A stretch of 64,000 nt of DNA from Nymphaea colorata (GCF_008831285.2 NC_045146.1:4910972-4974971), one strand, 5' to 3'. Shown: positions 35,601 to 47,440, numbered from the stretch's first letter. Program-made: numbers and translations. The notes: generated by a model not told the origin, from the letters alone.

Positions 35601-37685
35601 AATCGAACTGACAATCAGACTTTCATCGATATGCTAGGCCTGTCAACTACGGTGCACCCCTTACGACTAACAATAAACAACCCAACTATAGCCAATTGAA
35701 ATTTAAATTCTTTTATTTATTTTTTATTAGTTGTATGATATAGAAAATTGAAATAAGCTTATATGGTCCAATTCGTGTATTGGCTTGAAAAAACTGTGGT
35801 ATTGATTGACTGTTAGACGAAATCACGAATAAAAATGAAAGAAAAACACACAAGGATTTATGTGATTTTGAGAAAAACCAAACTTCTTAAACGCACGAAG
35901 GTGCAGACAAATAAGCAATTACCCCTTCTAAATTTTATAAGTAATATTTATTTCTTACCATTTTCGGGAAAAGAAAGAGAATATATGTCGTTGCCAATGA
36001 TGTTTTTCCTAACAGCGAGGAATGCTTGCAAAAAGAGAACTTTGAGTGAGCCTGACAGGGAGGAAGAACGCAACGACGAAAAAGCTCAGGGCAAGGTGCA
36101 GACTCAAGCCTACCCGCTTTGACCTAGTAGATGACAAACATCACAATTAACGCTCTCAAACCCAAGTTAAGCTTTCAGTTCAATGGCAGGAAAAATTGAT
36201 ATATAATTTTTTCTACGTCAGATGCATATGTTCCAAGTTGCAACTGATCAATAGGAGATCAGTCCTAAAAACAGCTCGTAGAATCGGCCCGAATCAGCCT
36301 ACTCAAAAAGCAAACCGATTTGATTCTATGGCCGATTCAAGAGCCGACGCCATACGTCGGCTTTTATTTTTCTTCAAATATTTCAAGTTTTCTGTGTCTT
36401 AACTAATTTTATATATTTTTTCCATTTACTTTTTAACTTATTTTAAATGCTTTTCGTTGATTAGAAAACGATTAGCTTTAATATTTTCCCTTCACTTGAA
36501 AAATGAGGGCCTAACATGCGGTACAGAAGCCCTCGAGATCTCTGCACACGTTGCTTTAAATCCTCCAAAATTGATGTGAGGTTCATGACTTGAAGGCCGA
36601 TAGTGGATCACCCGCCGTAATTTGAAAGCAGCAAGATTGCTTTCCCTGTAGAAAAAAGAAAAAAAAAAAAGACTACCAAAACAGTTTTACTCGAGGAGAA
36701 AATCAAAGAGGACATGAACGCAGGTCCTAGGTTGATTCCCAAATTCGACACGTCTAAAGAACCTGTACAGTTTTTGTCACCAAAGAAACGAAAAGGAGAA
36801 AAGCTACCAACGAATTAACTGACCTTAGAGAACCGAGTGAACTAGAAGGCATTTCATATGGGAACGAGAGTTAAAGTTATTTACCAGCATCTTTCAAATT
36901 TAGTATTTTTTTTTTTTTTGGATGCAGTGCGAGTGCATAGATATGATCCATACGGGTTGTTGATGTCTCTTGAAAATACTGGAATTCGATTTTATGCTTG
37001 GGAATTTTTTGGCAAGTCAAGATTTCATGATCTTTAAAATGCATAAGAAGTTGTAACCATTCAATGACCAAAATTGACCATGCACATCTCATCTAGGCAG
37101 CCAATCCGTTCAACATTTTGCAATTGTGAGACGTGGAGCCGTTCAGTTATCCATGTGAGAGTTGTGTCGGTACCAGGTCGCAAGATCTCCATATGCTTCA
37201 ACTTATATGTAGGATCCATCCCCTTTACAATACATGAACATAACCCTTACAAGTCGAAGTCGAACTAAAGAAACGCCTCATACTGCACCCAAATTCTCCT
37301 GTTTGGGTTATGCCCATCGAGGCGTTTAAACATCCATGTCAGAGTTTTATATTGGTAAAAGCAGCTTAGACCTAAGAAGTCAGACAGCACAACCACGTCT
37401 CCCACCTCCCAATTTGTTGTTTAGTTGTAAAAAGAATAAAGAGCCAACTAGACGCCACTAAAACAAATCGGACTACAATAATTTGATCAATCCAAACAAA
37501 ATGTCAATTCTCATACTAGATTCTACCTCTCAAACACAGACTAAATGCTCAAAAGATTTGGCAATATCGTGATCGCCTACTCAGATGAATGTACGACCGT
37601 GCTTTTGGTCTTCACTATGTAGCACAGTTTGGTGTTTGGATTTTATAGAAGCACTCCTTGTTGGCTTTGAAAAGTTCGTCAAGTT
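32630..37685. other. Long intergenic stretch; no gene seen
   Basis: Contains a short CAT repeat at about 33797-33812, a duplicated phrase AATAGTATTTATGAGAA at 35533 and 35586 (part of a SINE-like segment), and a short GAATCGGCC/GGCCGATTC inverted motif at about 36280-36360. Several frames are open for 60-100 codons but have no recognisable domains or splice context. No gene is supported. Confidence 0.4.
35527..35665 (-). repeat. SINE-like tRNA-derived fragment
   Basis: The minus strand reads TAAGGGGTGCACCGTAGTTG (box A-like, ACCGTAGTTGACAGG) and, about 35 bases later, CAGTTCGATTCTCATAAATA (box B GTTCGATTC). A partial duplicate of the box B side lies at about 35527-35580. Degraded; no A-tail or flanking repeats seen. 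Confidence 0.4.
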
Positions 37686-37689
37686 TTCC

Positions 37690-37888
37690 GTTTTATACAC
37701 GAAGAAATCATACCTGGGTCAAGAGCCTTTAGGCTTTGTTGCTTACCCAGCGGGATGCAAAGGCTAGCAACCCGGTCCCTAAGGCCTATGTCTGCTTTGT
37801 CTTTTCTAGAAATCTGATGCCCATGGGCTTTGAACCAGTGGCTTGCAGTTAGCAGCCATCTCGCCAACGACCATGCCAAAGCCCCTTA
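37690..37888 (-). mobile_element. Second tRNA-derived SINE
   Basis: On the minus strand the head GGGGCTTTGGCATGGTCGTT includes a box A (TGGCATGGTCGTTGG). Box B follows as CTGGTTCAAAGCCC. The body contains GGGACCGGGTTGCTAGCCTT, which recalls the GGACCCCGTAGGCGG..GCCTTTGGGCC body of the SINE at 25215-25462, so the two may be related families. No clear A-tail or target-site duplication. Confidence 0.6.
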
Positions 37889-40861
37889 GGGTGAAGTGCT
37901 CCCGAAGTTTTCACTCGTGAAATTTGTGAAGTAAATAACTTTATGTGCTTTTGCTGCTTTTTCTTTTCCTTTTTAAGTGACCGGCAACCATCCAAGGGCA
38001 TGACCACCTCAGGAGCCTGGCTGGCCTTTGACACCCGAGTATTGAAATTTTTAGGCGAAGAGACATCTTACCAGCTCCAAAACATAGCAACTCCAACTAG
38101 CATTTAGTGCTACCGGAAAGTTTCAACAAACCTGACAAGTGCATTGAAAGACGTGCTCACCGAAGTAAAGGGAAGCAACATGTTGTGTAACTTTTAAGCA
38201 AACTACTGAAAGAGAAAATCGTCCCAAAACTAAACCGTAGTTAACCCGTCCTCCTTTTGAGACGGTGAGTCCCAAGCTCAAACGACGACTGTTGAGTAAC
38301 TTTTTAGCAAAATATATTAACTGGAAAACCGCACCGAACTTTCATTTTAGCCAGCCCATTTTAAATGCCTTAATTATATGCGGTCCATGCAAGCCGCCGA
38401 CGAGTTCTGTAGCGCATGTGCAGGGGAGGGAAGCCATCCGTGGCATTCTGGTCCATAGTCCGGCGACGTGCATTAATCCAGGCATCTCTTCGTTATATCC
38501 ATCCATGTTCAGAACCCAAATATAGGTCTGGCATAAATAGGTGGTATGGAACTAAGAGGGGCGTACTCCAACTGCAACTGAGTGGCAATAGGTGGTATGG
38601 AACTAAGAGAGGCTCATTATGGTTTGTCATGGTCTCCCTGTTATGCATCTAAACTGCAAAAGGTAGCATGCACAATACCTGGTTCGCCCTCAAGCAAGTC
38701 AGGTTTTACACTAAAAATGAAAGTAAATGTTAAAAGAAAAAGGTAGGTGGTAGAGGGAGTTAAATCCTGACAACCCCTTGGATTAATCTTACTGAAAACT
38801 AAAAAGTTTCCTTTCTTCAAAAACAAAAATTTTACCCTTGACAAAAGCTAAAATACCATGAAAGGAAAAGGAAAACGCCCCCATGGTAAAACAGGATTCA
38901 ATCCTTTGGACGCCGTATCTGCATCGCACCAAATAAAAAGAGAAGGTTACACATCCAAATCTAGCAGTTGGTGTATAATCTCTTTCAATCACAACGCAAT
39001 AATGTGCAGTGGGTTCCACCGAATATTCAAGCACTAGATCTGGGTGATGTTTTGTCACTGGTGGCTTTGCCCAATCCCAACCCAGCTCGGCTCCCGACGT
39101 ATTGAACCTCCCTACTCTAGATTGTCACTCGAAATGGATGGGGCGACCGGGCTGTGTTTAATAGGGATGCAAAGGGGCAGAATTCTGAATGAGGCCATGG
39201 CAAGTTTTTGGCTGTTCTGAACCTGATCCGGAACTGACGCTCTGTGGAGTTTAACTACTCCAAGACGGACACCCTTGCATGATTGCATCCCTAGACTCCA
39301 GCGGTAGACACTGAAATTAGCAAGATGAATTCATCCAGGACCTGAGTCGGCCAATTTACATCTGCCGGCCCACAAACGGAGTATGGCTCTCTTCCTTTAA
39401 AGTCATAAAGTTCGTGGACCTATGACAGAGGGGAATCCGCAGTATCTCTGACTTTGTTTTTCCCGGTTGTTGCACTGGGAGTGTTCTTAGCTTGCGGACA
39501 AGAGGGATAGGCTCAGGCCAGTCGGCCCAGTTGGTGAATCGGACGTCACGGAGGAGATGCTACTGAGAGGATGAACTGCCATTGTAGAAGTGTTTTGCAT
39601 CATCTGCTTATTTAGATGCGCTTAATACTCGTCTGAAGTCCTTGTTTGTGTCCTCCAGTAATGTATGACAGTAAGAAATGGAAAATCGATTTAGGGCCGC
39701 CATTCCTTTCAGCCACAATTCAAAACAGTGAAAAAACTGACCACAAGTTTTGAGGCTGTTTGACACGAGACAAATTTTTGCTGACAGCAAACAGGAGGCT
39801 TGATTTAAATGCTATCAACGGAAAAAAAACGCAAACCATTTCGGAGACCAACTTTTTCGATGATTTTGAAAAAGAGTCTCCCCAATTCCATTATTTTATG
39901 TTGCTCAATTTGCAGATAACTGTTCCAGCATCAGGGTAGGTCTCATTAGCGAATGTGAAATTTATGAGTCCTAAAATTGGTTTTTTATAAGTTGAAAAAT
40001 GTGTTTCTTTTTCTTCTTTTCATTTTTATGAAAGAAGAACAAAAATACGACCTTGTCGAACGATTGTCAGCCAAAAAGTAAAGGCTACCTGACAAAAATC
40101 AGAGATTGGTGCTTATTTTTCAGACTATAGTCAAAAGACAGGTCCCCCATATGAAAGTTTCTCTTATAAAATATAAAAGTCCTATACTTTTTCCCCCGTA
40201 AGTGTTTTAGAAAAGACATTACCGGACGGGAATTAAGGATCAAGATTATATATAAAATTAAGTTCCTACTTTTAAAAGTAAACCTTATATAAAAAAAATC
40301 CAGAACCTTGTCGCTATTTTTCAAGAGTAGGTTGAAAGTGGTCCGTCGTCCCTCCTTTCATTTTGCATAACCGCTACAGTTAGATAACCCAAGAAAAAAG
40401 AGAGGGAGGATACATCAGCGGCAGCATTATCTAACAAAATCAGTGACGACGAAAAGATTGAAAGGAAAGCAGACGACAAATTACAGTTCGAAAACAGAGA
40501 ACCTACCTTCTCCCCGTGGTTGAAAACTTCAAAACCGTGCCCCCATCCCTTCGTCCAGCTATGGTTAACTCGTGGTTGCTCATATACGATCGAGCTCCGG
40601 AGCCAAAAGCCAAAAAGCTACCACAAGAAAAGATGCAAACCCGAAACGAAACGGCCGCCACTCGCATGGCTTCCACCACCCTCCACGGCAGCATCAACCC
40701 AAGGACAATAATGAGAGGCCTTTTTAACCCCCCTACCCCCTACGGCATTAATACTAGACTTATGTGAACGTATGAGATGAACATACAGCGAAGGGGAGGG
40801 GAGAGAAAAAGAAAAGGGAGGGGAGAAGGCGCACCTGCTTGACGCCGACGACGAGGGTGGG
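37889..40861. other. Intergenic, including the upstream region of the OVATE-family gene
   Basis: A duplicated phrase AATAGGTGGTATGGAACTAA occurs at 38536 and 38587. The last 100 bases before 40,862 are purine-rich (GGGGAGAGAAAAAGAAAAGG), typical of a plant 5' leader. I see no unambiguous TATA box. No other gene is supported. Confidence 0.4.
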
Positions 40862-43396
40862 ATGGGGAAGAAGAAGAGCGGCTCGCGGTTCTCGCTCTCC
40901 AGTGTCCTACCGACGGCATGGTTCCCGAAGCTGAGGTGGGGGGCGCGGGACAGCAGCCAGTCGACGTCCACGTCCACGTGCCGTTATGCGAACCCCTGCA
41001 CCGGCGGAAAAAACAACTCGGAGCTGTCGCTCCCTCGCTTGTCTGTTGGCGAGGAGCGGTTCCTTGGCTCCGACGACTACATGCGCTGCCGCCCCGAGGA
41101 GTATGAACTGCCGCGCTCCAGCTGCGGCAGCTGCCGCCTAAGCGTGTCTACCGCCGAGGTGGCGCCGATCTTCACTGAGATCCTTGCGGAGGCGAAGAGA
41201 AGCGCGGTCCACACGGGTGGCACTTTGCCGTCGCCGGACACCGTCAAGGTGCCGGACAGGGAGTACGGGTTTCCTCGGGAAGAGGAAAAGCAGATGATCC
41301 GGAGTAGAGCAGGTCGGTCCGCAGTGGAGGTCCTCGCCGTCGGGCATCGGGAATTTCCGGCCAATGACTCCGTTAGTTTCCACACACACAGGGGAACTTT
41401 GGATGAGACGCTCTTGGATCCGGTTTTATTGCCGGAGACTGCATCCACCGTGGACCTGCGCCCTCGGAACCGTAACGGTTTCTTCGGAGAAAACCATCCG
41501 TCCCCTGAGTCCGTTCCATCGCCCGAGTCCGTTCCGTTGCCGGAAGCAAGGAGATCAAGAAACTGCGAAGTTCGTGACAGGTCGAAAATTGGGGACTTCC
41601 TGGGTCCCCATTTGGTTCTCTTGCCACGAAAAGAAGTTGGGAGTGTGGACGGACGAACGGAGTCCGTCGTCCACGCACAGAGAAGCATCGCGACTAAAGG
41701 AGAAACTTTCCAGGCCAAAGAGCCGGCTAAATTGAAAGAAATGGAGAGAGCCGTTCGAGACTGGACGGCATGCACGGGTTCCGAAATCAGGCTTGCCGGA
41801 GAATTTCAACATTTTCGGAGAGATGATCTCGGAGTCCTTCAGCAAAGGGAGAGGCTCTCTATGCTTGATGCTCGGAAGGAAGCAGAAGATGTCACCAGTG
41901 GACACGTCAATGCTGATCCGAATTTCTTGAAGGGGAAGGTTGATCGCTTACCCTCCCTGTACTCAATTCTGTTCCCCGAGGAAGAAAGCCCTCAGATCGT
42001 CTCAAGTGGTGGCGACAGGACAAACTGTTCGGGATCCATTAAGCCCGGCATAAATGATATTTATTCAGAATTGAGTTCCGTTGTACTCTCAGAGAGAGAA
42101 ACCATGCCCAACAAAAAGCCGATTGGTGAGTTTGCAGCAGGATGCGCCAGAGCAGAAATGCACTCGGCCAACGAAAGCGGAAACTTTCCATTGGAAAATT
42201 ACTGTCATTTTCAGGAAACGGGATGCAAGACGAGATGTCGAGGCTGGACGAGAAGCATCGGCTCCGAAGTAGATGTGGTGGCTGGAAAGTTTGGAAACTC
42301 GCTGTCGACCGATTCCGTTGCGTTTCCTAACGAGGTTAAGAATGCGGGAGATATGGAGGACGGGGCTGATGTAGCATCAGATTGCATGACGTCTGAGGTA
42401 CAACAATCCACTGAAGGCAGAGTAGAACAGTCACCGGTTAGGGAAACCGTCCTGTTTCCGGAAAACATAAGGGCTAGGAGCATGTGCAGGCGAAAGTCTG
42501 AGGCGGAATTATCATCGAGGACCTTCGATTGCGATACTCCGCGTCGTAGGAGCTTCAAAGGGCGAAGAAAACTGAAAAATGGAAGGGTCGTTCTCCGTGG
42601 CGACAATGAGAAGTCTCCAGGACGAGTGCAGGGGTTCCGGACGGAAGAAGAGCGGAAGGAATTTGAGTTAAAGATCGCGAAGATTTTAGGATTTGATCCT
42701 AAAACATTAGAGCGTGGCAATTCCACAGCAGAAGAGTTGAAATTCGATTTCGTTCCCGTGTCAGGGAACTCTGTCCCTCGAAATTCAGACAGCAGCGATC
42801 CAAAAAACTCCTCCGATCGCAGGAGTCCAGAGGTCGACCGCCAAAACTGTGTCAGAAAGTCTTGCGATCGGAAGACCGGCAAAGAAAACGAGTTCAAGTC
42901 CCTTCTTCTGAGAAAATTAGACCGGAAAAAGTCAGACCTGATGCAGAACTCGAGAATCGAGCAGCCGAGAGGCCCTGAAGCGCCGAAGGCCAAACAGCGG
43001 CCTAAAGTCAGAGTGAGCTCTCCAAGGGTCGAGATTCGCGCGAGGAAGTCGTTCCAGAGCGAGAGAAGGAAGAAGGAGAGGGCGGCGGCGGAGAGCTTCG
43101 CGGTGGTGAAGCGCTCGTTCGACCCGCAGGAGGATTTCCGGGAGTCGATGATGGAGATGATTTCCCAGAACGGGATCGGGAAGCCGGAGGAGCTCGAGAG
43201 TCTCCTTGCCAGCTACCTTTCCCTCAACTCGGACGAGCACCACGACGTCATCGTGAAGGTTTTCCGGCAAGTCTGGTTCGATCTCAGCCGCGCCTGCCTC
43301 GTCTCCGATTACCTCGATTTGGAGGGAAATCGCAGGGCTGGAAGCCCTAATCCCCACTTACTTAAAGAGCGTCATTTTGGCGTTTCGTGGGGGTAG
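40862..43396 (+). CDS. OVATE family protein (plant transcriptional repressor), unusually long
   Basis: Single-exon gene of 844 codons, ATG at 40862, TAG at 43394-43396. OVATE family proteins act in the nucleus as transcriptional repressors, binding TALE homeodomain (KNOX/BELL) partners and shaping organ growth. Residues 8-26 (SRFSLSSVLPTAWFPKLRW) match the family's N-terminal motif (usually RLSDMIPNAWFYKLK). Residues 746-812 are the OVATE domain: FAVVKRSFDPQEDFRESMME, then the EELESLLASYLSLNSDEHHD and VIVKVFRQVWFDLSRA segments. Basic stretches (RRRSFKGRRKLK near 560; SERRKKERA near 735) could serve nuclear import. The middle (30-740) is low in hydrophobic blocks, rich in Ser, Glu, Arg and Pro, probably disordered, and repeats short LFPE/VAFP-type words. 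Most family members have 150-450 residues, so the length is exceptional. No intron, stop or frameshift is visible. GC content is well above the flanks. Confidence 0.9.
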   Translation: MGKKKSGSRFSLSSVLPTAWFPKLRWGARDSSQSTSTSTCRYANPCTGGKNNSELSLPRLSVGEERFLGSDDYMRCRPEEYELPRSSCGSCRLSVSTAEVAPIFTEILAEAKRSAVHTGGTLPSPDTVKVPDREYGFPREEEKQMIRSRAGRSAVEVLAVGHREFPANDSVSFHTHRGTLDETLLDPVLLPETASTVDLRPRNRNGFFGENHPSPESVPSPESVPLPEARRSRNCEVRDRSKIGDFLGPHLVLLPRKEVGSVDGRTESVVHAQRSIATKGETFQAKEPAKLKEMERAVRDWTACTGSEIRLAGEFQHFRRDDLGVLQQRERLSMLDARKEAEDVTSGHVNADPNFLKGKVDRLPSLYSILFPEEESPQIVSSGGDRTNCSGSIKPGINDIYSELSSVVLSERETMPNKKPIGEFAAGCARAEMHSANESGNFPLENYCHFQETGCKTRCRGWTRSIGSEVDVVAGKFGNSLSTDSVAFPNEVKNAGDMEDGADVASDCMTSEVQQSTEGRVEQSPVRETVLFPENIRARSMCRRKSEAELSSRTFDCDTPRRRSFKGRRKLKNGRVVLRGDNEKSPGRVQGFRTEEERKEFELKIAKILGFDPKTLERGNSTAEELKFDFVPVSGNSVPRNSDSSDPKNSSDRRSPEVDRQNCVRKSCDRKTGKENEFKSLLLRKLDRKKSDLMQNSRIEQPRGPEAPKAKQRPKVRVSSPRVEIRARKSFQSERRKKERAAAESFAVVKRSFDPQEDFRESMMEMISQNGIGKPEELESLLASYLSLNSDEHHDVIVKVFRQVWFDLSRACLVSDYLDLEGNRRAGSPNPHLLKERHFGVSWG

Positions 43397-44604
43397 ATCA
43401 GGCAAGCTCCAAAATGACAAAAAAGGAAAATAAGAAAAATAAACCGGTCTGCCCCTCAACCTGAATCCGAACCAAATCGTTCGGTCGGTCCGTCCGTCAC
43501 AAAAAAGGGAAAACAAGAAGGGGTCGGTCAAATGTCCTCGATCGGGTCTGTCCGGTCCGGGTCATCATCAAATATGAATGCGACTATCCGATCATCACCT
43601 CAGCCACTTTGTCTTTCTCTAAATTGAAAATCAAAGACTGTACACGTTCTCGTTTCAGGTACCGAGGGTCCACTTGCACTTGCACAGGCCCTCGTGCCCG
43701 CATGCCGATGTGTGGTCCGGAAAGAAATCTGGATCTGGATCCGTTTATTGAATATCAGGTCCATGCGGGTGGCAGCAGATGTGTGAGGCGGCTTCGTGGC
43801 CTCGACTGCGAAAACTCCGTCCATTTTGGCCATCAATCAATTTCTCCCCCAACACCACCCACCATTATGTATATGTATATTTTAGTGACTAATTTCATTG
43901 TGTCTTTTCTATGCTTCGTCATTCATTTGTGTACGCTAGCTATCTCGCTCTTTTATATGAAAAGAAAGTGAAGATATGTGTAGAATTAATTGAAAACAAA
44001 AATAAAGAACAATCGCACCGTGACTGCTCATGGTGGTTTGAGATAGTCGATTCGTCGTTCCTATACGAGTGAGAGAGAGAGAGAGAGAGACATTTTGCTT
44101 CATCAAAATTGAATTTTGTTATAGATGAAACATTTAGACTTTGTACTTTGGAGTTCACTTAGTAAGAAATTAAAGAGTATTGCGTGCAACTAGTTGGTCT
44201 TTTTTTTTTTTTCTTAAGAATTGAAAATTGAGTGCCTACAATTGATGTGTCTAATCAAATATCGCAAGAGAAGTATGTATAACTATCAAAGAGTCTAACT
44301 AGTATCTACTTAGATTGTCATTAATTTATTAGCAAAATTATGGCATTGGTTGTAATCACATGATTATTACGATGTCTAATTACTTCATGATATACGAACC
44401 AACAATAACAATTTAACAAACGCAGGACCACGTATGACCTTGATGCCAAGTTATCACATTTATAACTTGAAAGTTTTATATCCAGTTACTTTACCGCTCG
44501 CCACCAGCCGTCTTAAAAGTTTTTTCCTCGTGACCTCTCACAGGAAAAACGTGTGAGTAGGATGAAAAAGGCTTCTCATGTACCATAAAGTCGTGTGTGA
44601 GGCA

Positions 44605-44835
44605 GTAGCAGTGCTACATAGGCTGGTGTGGGTGGTTGCTTACCTCACCAACAAAATTTTTATTTATTTTTATATAGATGTCTTTCAATTATTTACTTTG
44701 TGCCCCTTCAAAAATGAAAATTTTTATTTAATTTTTATATAGATTTCTTCAATTGTTTACTTAGTTATATATGTTGTGCCCCTTCAAAAATGAAAATTTC
44801 TTGTTAGCCAAAAAATTTTGGCTCCGCCACTACCT
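44605..44835. repeat. GGCTCCGCC-family dispersed repeat, copy 3, with internal duplication
   Basis: Begins near GGCAGTAGCAGTGCTACATAGG and ends AAAATTTTGGCTCCGCCACT. Inside, a unit of about 85-90 bp (TTTTTATATAGAT..TTCAATTATTTACTT..GTGCCCCTTCAAAAATGAAA) is duplicated in tandem. Confidence 0.55.
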
Positions 44836-45398
44836 AGGTGAGTAAAACCAAAACGAGTAGATAATTTTTATTGGGCAGACCCCTCACAACTAATTTTTAC
44901 ATATTTCAACCATTTGTCTTGTAAGATCCATCACATGAATATGAACTTCATAACCAAAAAATGATATGTGCAATTAACATTTTATACGAGTTTAGTCTTA
45001 AAGTTCATAATATTTTTTTTTAGCTAAATTATAAGATCATCTTGTATGTCCAAAACGTACCTATGCAATTAACTAGTTCTTTATATATCTATGTAAAAGT
45101 ATGTGATTGGACGTGCCATTCTACTGGTCTCAATAGACACACACTCACAGACGGTCGATGTTATCAACTGTACTGAGTATATCTTGGTCTTCTTGAACAA
45201 TTATTGGTTATAATAATGAAGGTGATTGGTGATCATTAATATCTTCATGCAAAATTGGATTGAAAGCGATGTATAACAAAAATTTCTGCCCAATGATATT
45301 ATAAGTGAAATTAAATTAGCACCTTGGTTTGGCTTTGCTTGCCTTTCCAAGACTGGAATATTAATGTCTTTGTAGAGGTAAACTTAAAGTGGGCCGGC

Positions 45399-45498
45399 CA
45401 TTTGGATGACGCCCTGAAACCAGGCTTTTGGAGTGTTTAAGTGCTGTCAAAACTAGTTAAAAAAAAAACTTGGTTTAGATGGAGGTGTCATCCAAATG
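45399..45498. repeat. Small MITE with 12-15 bp terminal inverted repeats
   Basis: Left end CATTTGGATGAC (45399-45410) and right end GTCATCCAAATG (45487-45498) are exact inverted repeats. The similarity continues imperfectly inward (GCCCTGAAACCAGG against CCTCCATCTAAACCAAG). A related diverged block lies at about 4285-4440. No target-site duplication found. Confidence 0.65.
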
Positions 45499-45502
45499 CT
45501 TG

Positions 45503-45720
45503 TAAAGGAGGAGCCACACATAGGTTGGTGTAGGCAGTTGCCCACACACACAAACATCCCACAAAATTTGTATATTTGCATATTATTTAGCCTTTAACTA
45601 TTTATTGGTACTTCTCAATCATTTATTTATTTATATACATCACCCCTCAATCATTGTCCTACATAGTTGAAGGGTGGAAGATCCTGTGAAAGAGTGCTCC
45701 CAAAAAATTTCTACCTCTAT
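45503..45720. repeat. GGCTCCGCC-family dispersed repeat, copy 4
   Basis: Starts AAAGGAGGAGCCACACATAGG followed by GGCAGTTGCCCACAC, and ends near CCAAAAAATTTCTACCTCTA. It shares its order of words with the copy at 44605-44835. Confidence 0.45.
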
Positions 45721-46437
45721 CATTGCTCTACGCTGTCTCTTTTAAAAGCCCATAACAACAACAACAACAGAACGAGCAACTCAGATTGAATGATATAATG
45801 AGATGTAAGCAACGTTGATACAGTACTGCCACAACCCAAGTGGCAGACGGCTATCAGTACGCTGAGGAAGAAAGGGGTAGGAACATTAATATCCTTGAGG
45901 GCCACAGCACATAGGTTTGTTAAACAAAGATTAGTGGGGGGCATCAAGTGGGCAGGCGCACTTGCTCTTACTTGAGAGATTGAAGGATTTGGGTCCCAGG
46001 GCGGCCATTGTCTCAACCTCTATGTTCTTTCCAGCAGCGAAGCTAGAAAAATTAGTTGAAGAGTATTTATACGAACAAAAAAACAAATATTTAAAGCAAT
46101 CATTGAAAAAAATGAAGAAAACTGATTTGGGCAGCTTCCATGTGGCTCCGCTCCTTTTATTCATGGAGTGCATGAGAGCTCATGACTTGGCGGCCACACC
46201 AATTCAATTCAACCTGTCGCGCCATTATCTACAGATGATGTCTCTTCATGGAGCCAAATTATTAATACAGTGGTCTCACAGCTAGCCTAGCAAGATCAGG
46301 CCATGATGATGCTTGAAACTCTGAGCAGCTTACAGCCACCTATGGCCGCAGCCCCACTTGCCGGCAATAAAGTAGGACAAGTTGGAAAACTGTTCAAGCG
46401 CATTCCCATATGGTTGCAAATGTATGGTTCTAAATGT

Positions 46438-46440
<3 letters not shown>

Positions 46441-46477
<37 letters not shown>
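46441..46477. repeat. Poly-T run of 37
   Basis: An uninterrupted run of T. It could be the A-tail of a minus-strand retroposed sequence, but I saw no recognisable body beside it. Confidence 0.95.
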
Positions 46478-46480
<3 letters not shown>

Positions 46481-46628
46481 GTGAAGTGAAGACCATTTAG
46501 AGATCATGGATGGATTAATTTGAATGACTCCAGCGGCAATGGACATGTACCCTAACTTCTAGTTTCGCAAATAAAACAATTTATAATTGTTTCATGAATC
46601 TGCTTCAAAAATTTAAACAGGTTCATAC

Positions 46629-46780
46629 AATATTTTTTAAAGTGTTTCATGAATCTACTCAAATCTTTGAACTATATATATGGAATAGTTACATATTGTT
46701 CAACAATATTTTTTAAAGTGTTTCATGAATCTACTCAAATCTTTGAACTATATATATGGAATAGTTACATATTGTTCAGT
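46629..46780. repeat. 76-bp tandem duplication
   Basis: A unit beginning AATATTTTTTAAAGTGTTTC and ending ACATATTGTTCAAC is present at 46629-46704 and again from 46705, essentially identical. A weaker partial copy of the GTTTCATGAATCT phrase precedes it. Confidence 0.85.
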
Positions 46781-47440
46781 TCACCAATAAACCATAAGGG
46801 GTCGTGTGATAATAGTAACACATTGTTATTCGCCAATAAAGAATATGCTCGAGCAGATTCATGTGGCCGACTTTTGCTAAACAGCCCTTTAATGTATATC
46901 CAAAATTCCATATGTTAATTTTTATTGGAAAGCCTTAATTAGACCAAAAATTGGTCCCATATTTCAAGAGCAGGAAGCAAAAATTTGTCAACTTGGAAAA
47001 TAACTGGCTAATTAATCAAGCATTCTCTCGAACCAGTTTAAAGCTGGGAAACGCGGCCGGTGCACTTCCTTGACCTCAGGTGGCGTTTCTATCTTCAGCT
47101 TGCGCAAAAACTAACGTACATGGCAGCCACGGATCAACCCATTGTTGGGTCTTCCAATACAACAACTATACAAAACTTTGATTGTATTTTTTGTTCAGCA
47201 GAGAGCAGTGATCATGAGATTTGAACTCTTCACTGCCTTTGTGAGAGAGAGAGCTTAACTTAACTCGATGCACCGACTCCTTTGGCACTTCCAAGCAATC
47301 ACAAAAACATTATCTTTGAAAAAAAAAAAGAATGAAATTAGAATAAATCTAGTGGGGTTGCCATGCAACAACTGAATGCACATGCCATCTGCAGACATGC
47401 TGCTAACTGAAATCAATTTCCAGCATAATTGGCTGACTTG

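Larger units (their letters stand above)
43397..47440. other. Intergenic; several dispersed repeats; no gene seen
   Basis: Contains (GA)n at 44068-44090, GGCTCCGCC-family copies at 44605-44835 and 45503-45720, a small MITE at 45399-45498, a 37-T run at 46441-46477, and a 76-bp tandem duplication from 46629. At about 47215-47290 the minus strand has a weak SINE-like pair (GGTGCATCGAGTTAAG and GAGTTCAAATCTC). An open frame at 45962-46285 has no recognisable domain and I do not call it. Confidence 0.4.

Noticed and set aside
41077-41775. Antisense frames of up to 260 codons inside the OVATE-family gene
   Set aside because: Shadows of the long GC-rich sense frame; they lack domains and change strand along the same gene.
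45962-46285. 107-codon open frame, Lys-rich
   Set aside because: No domain, no splice context, overlapping frames on the other strand.
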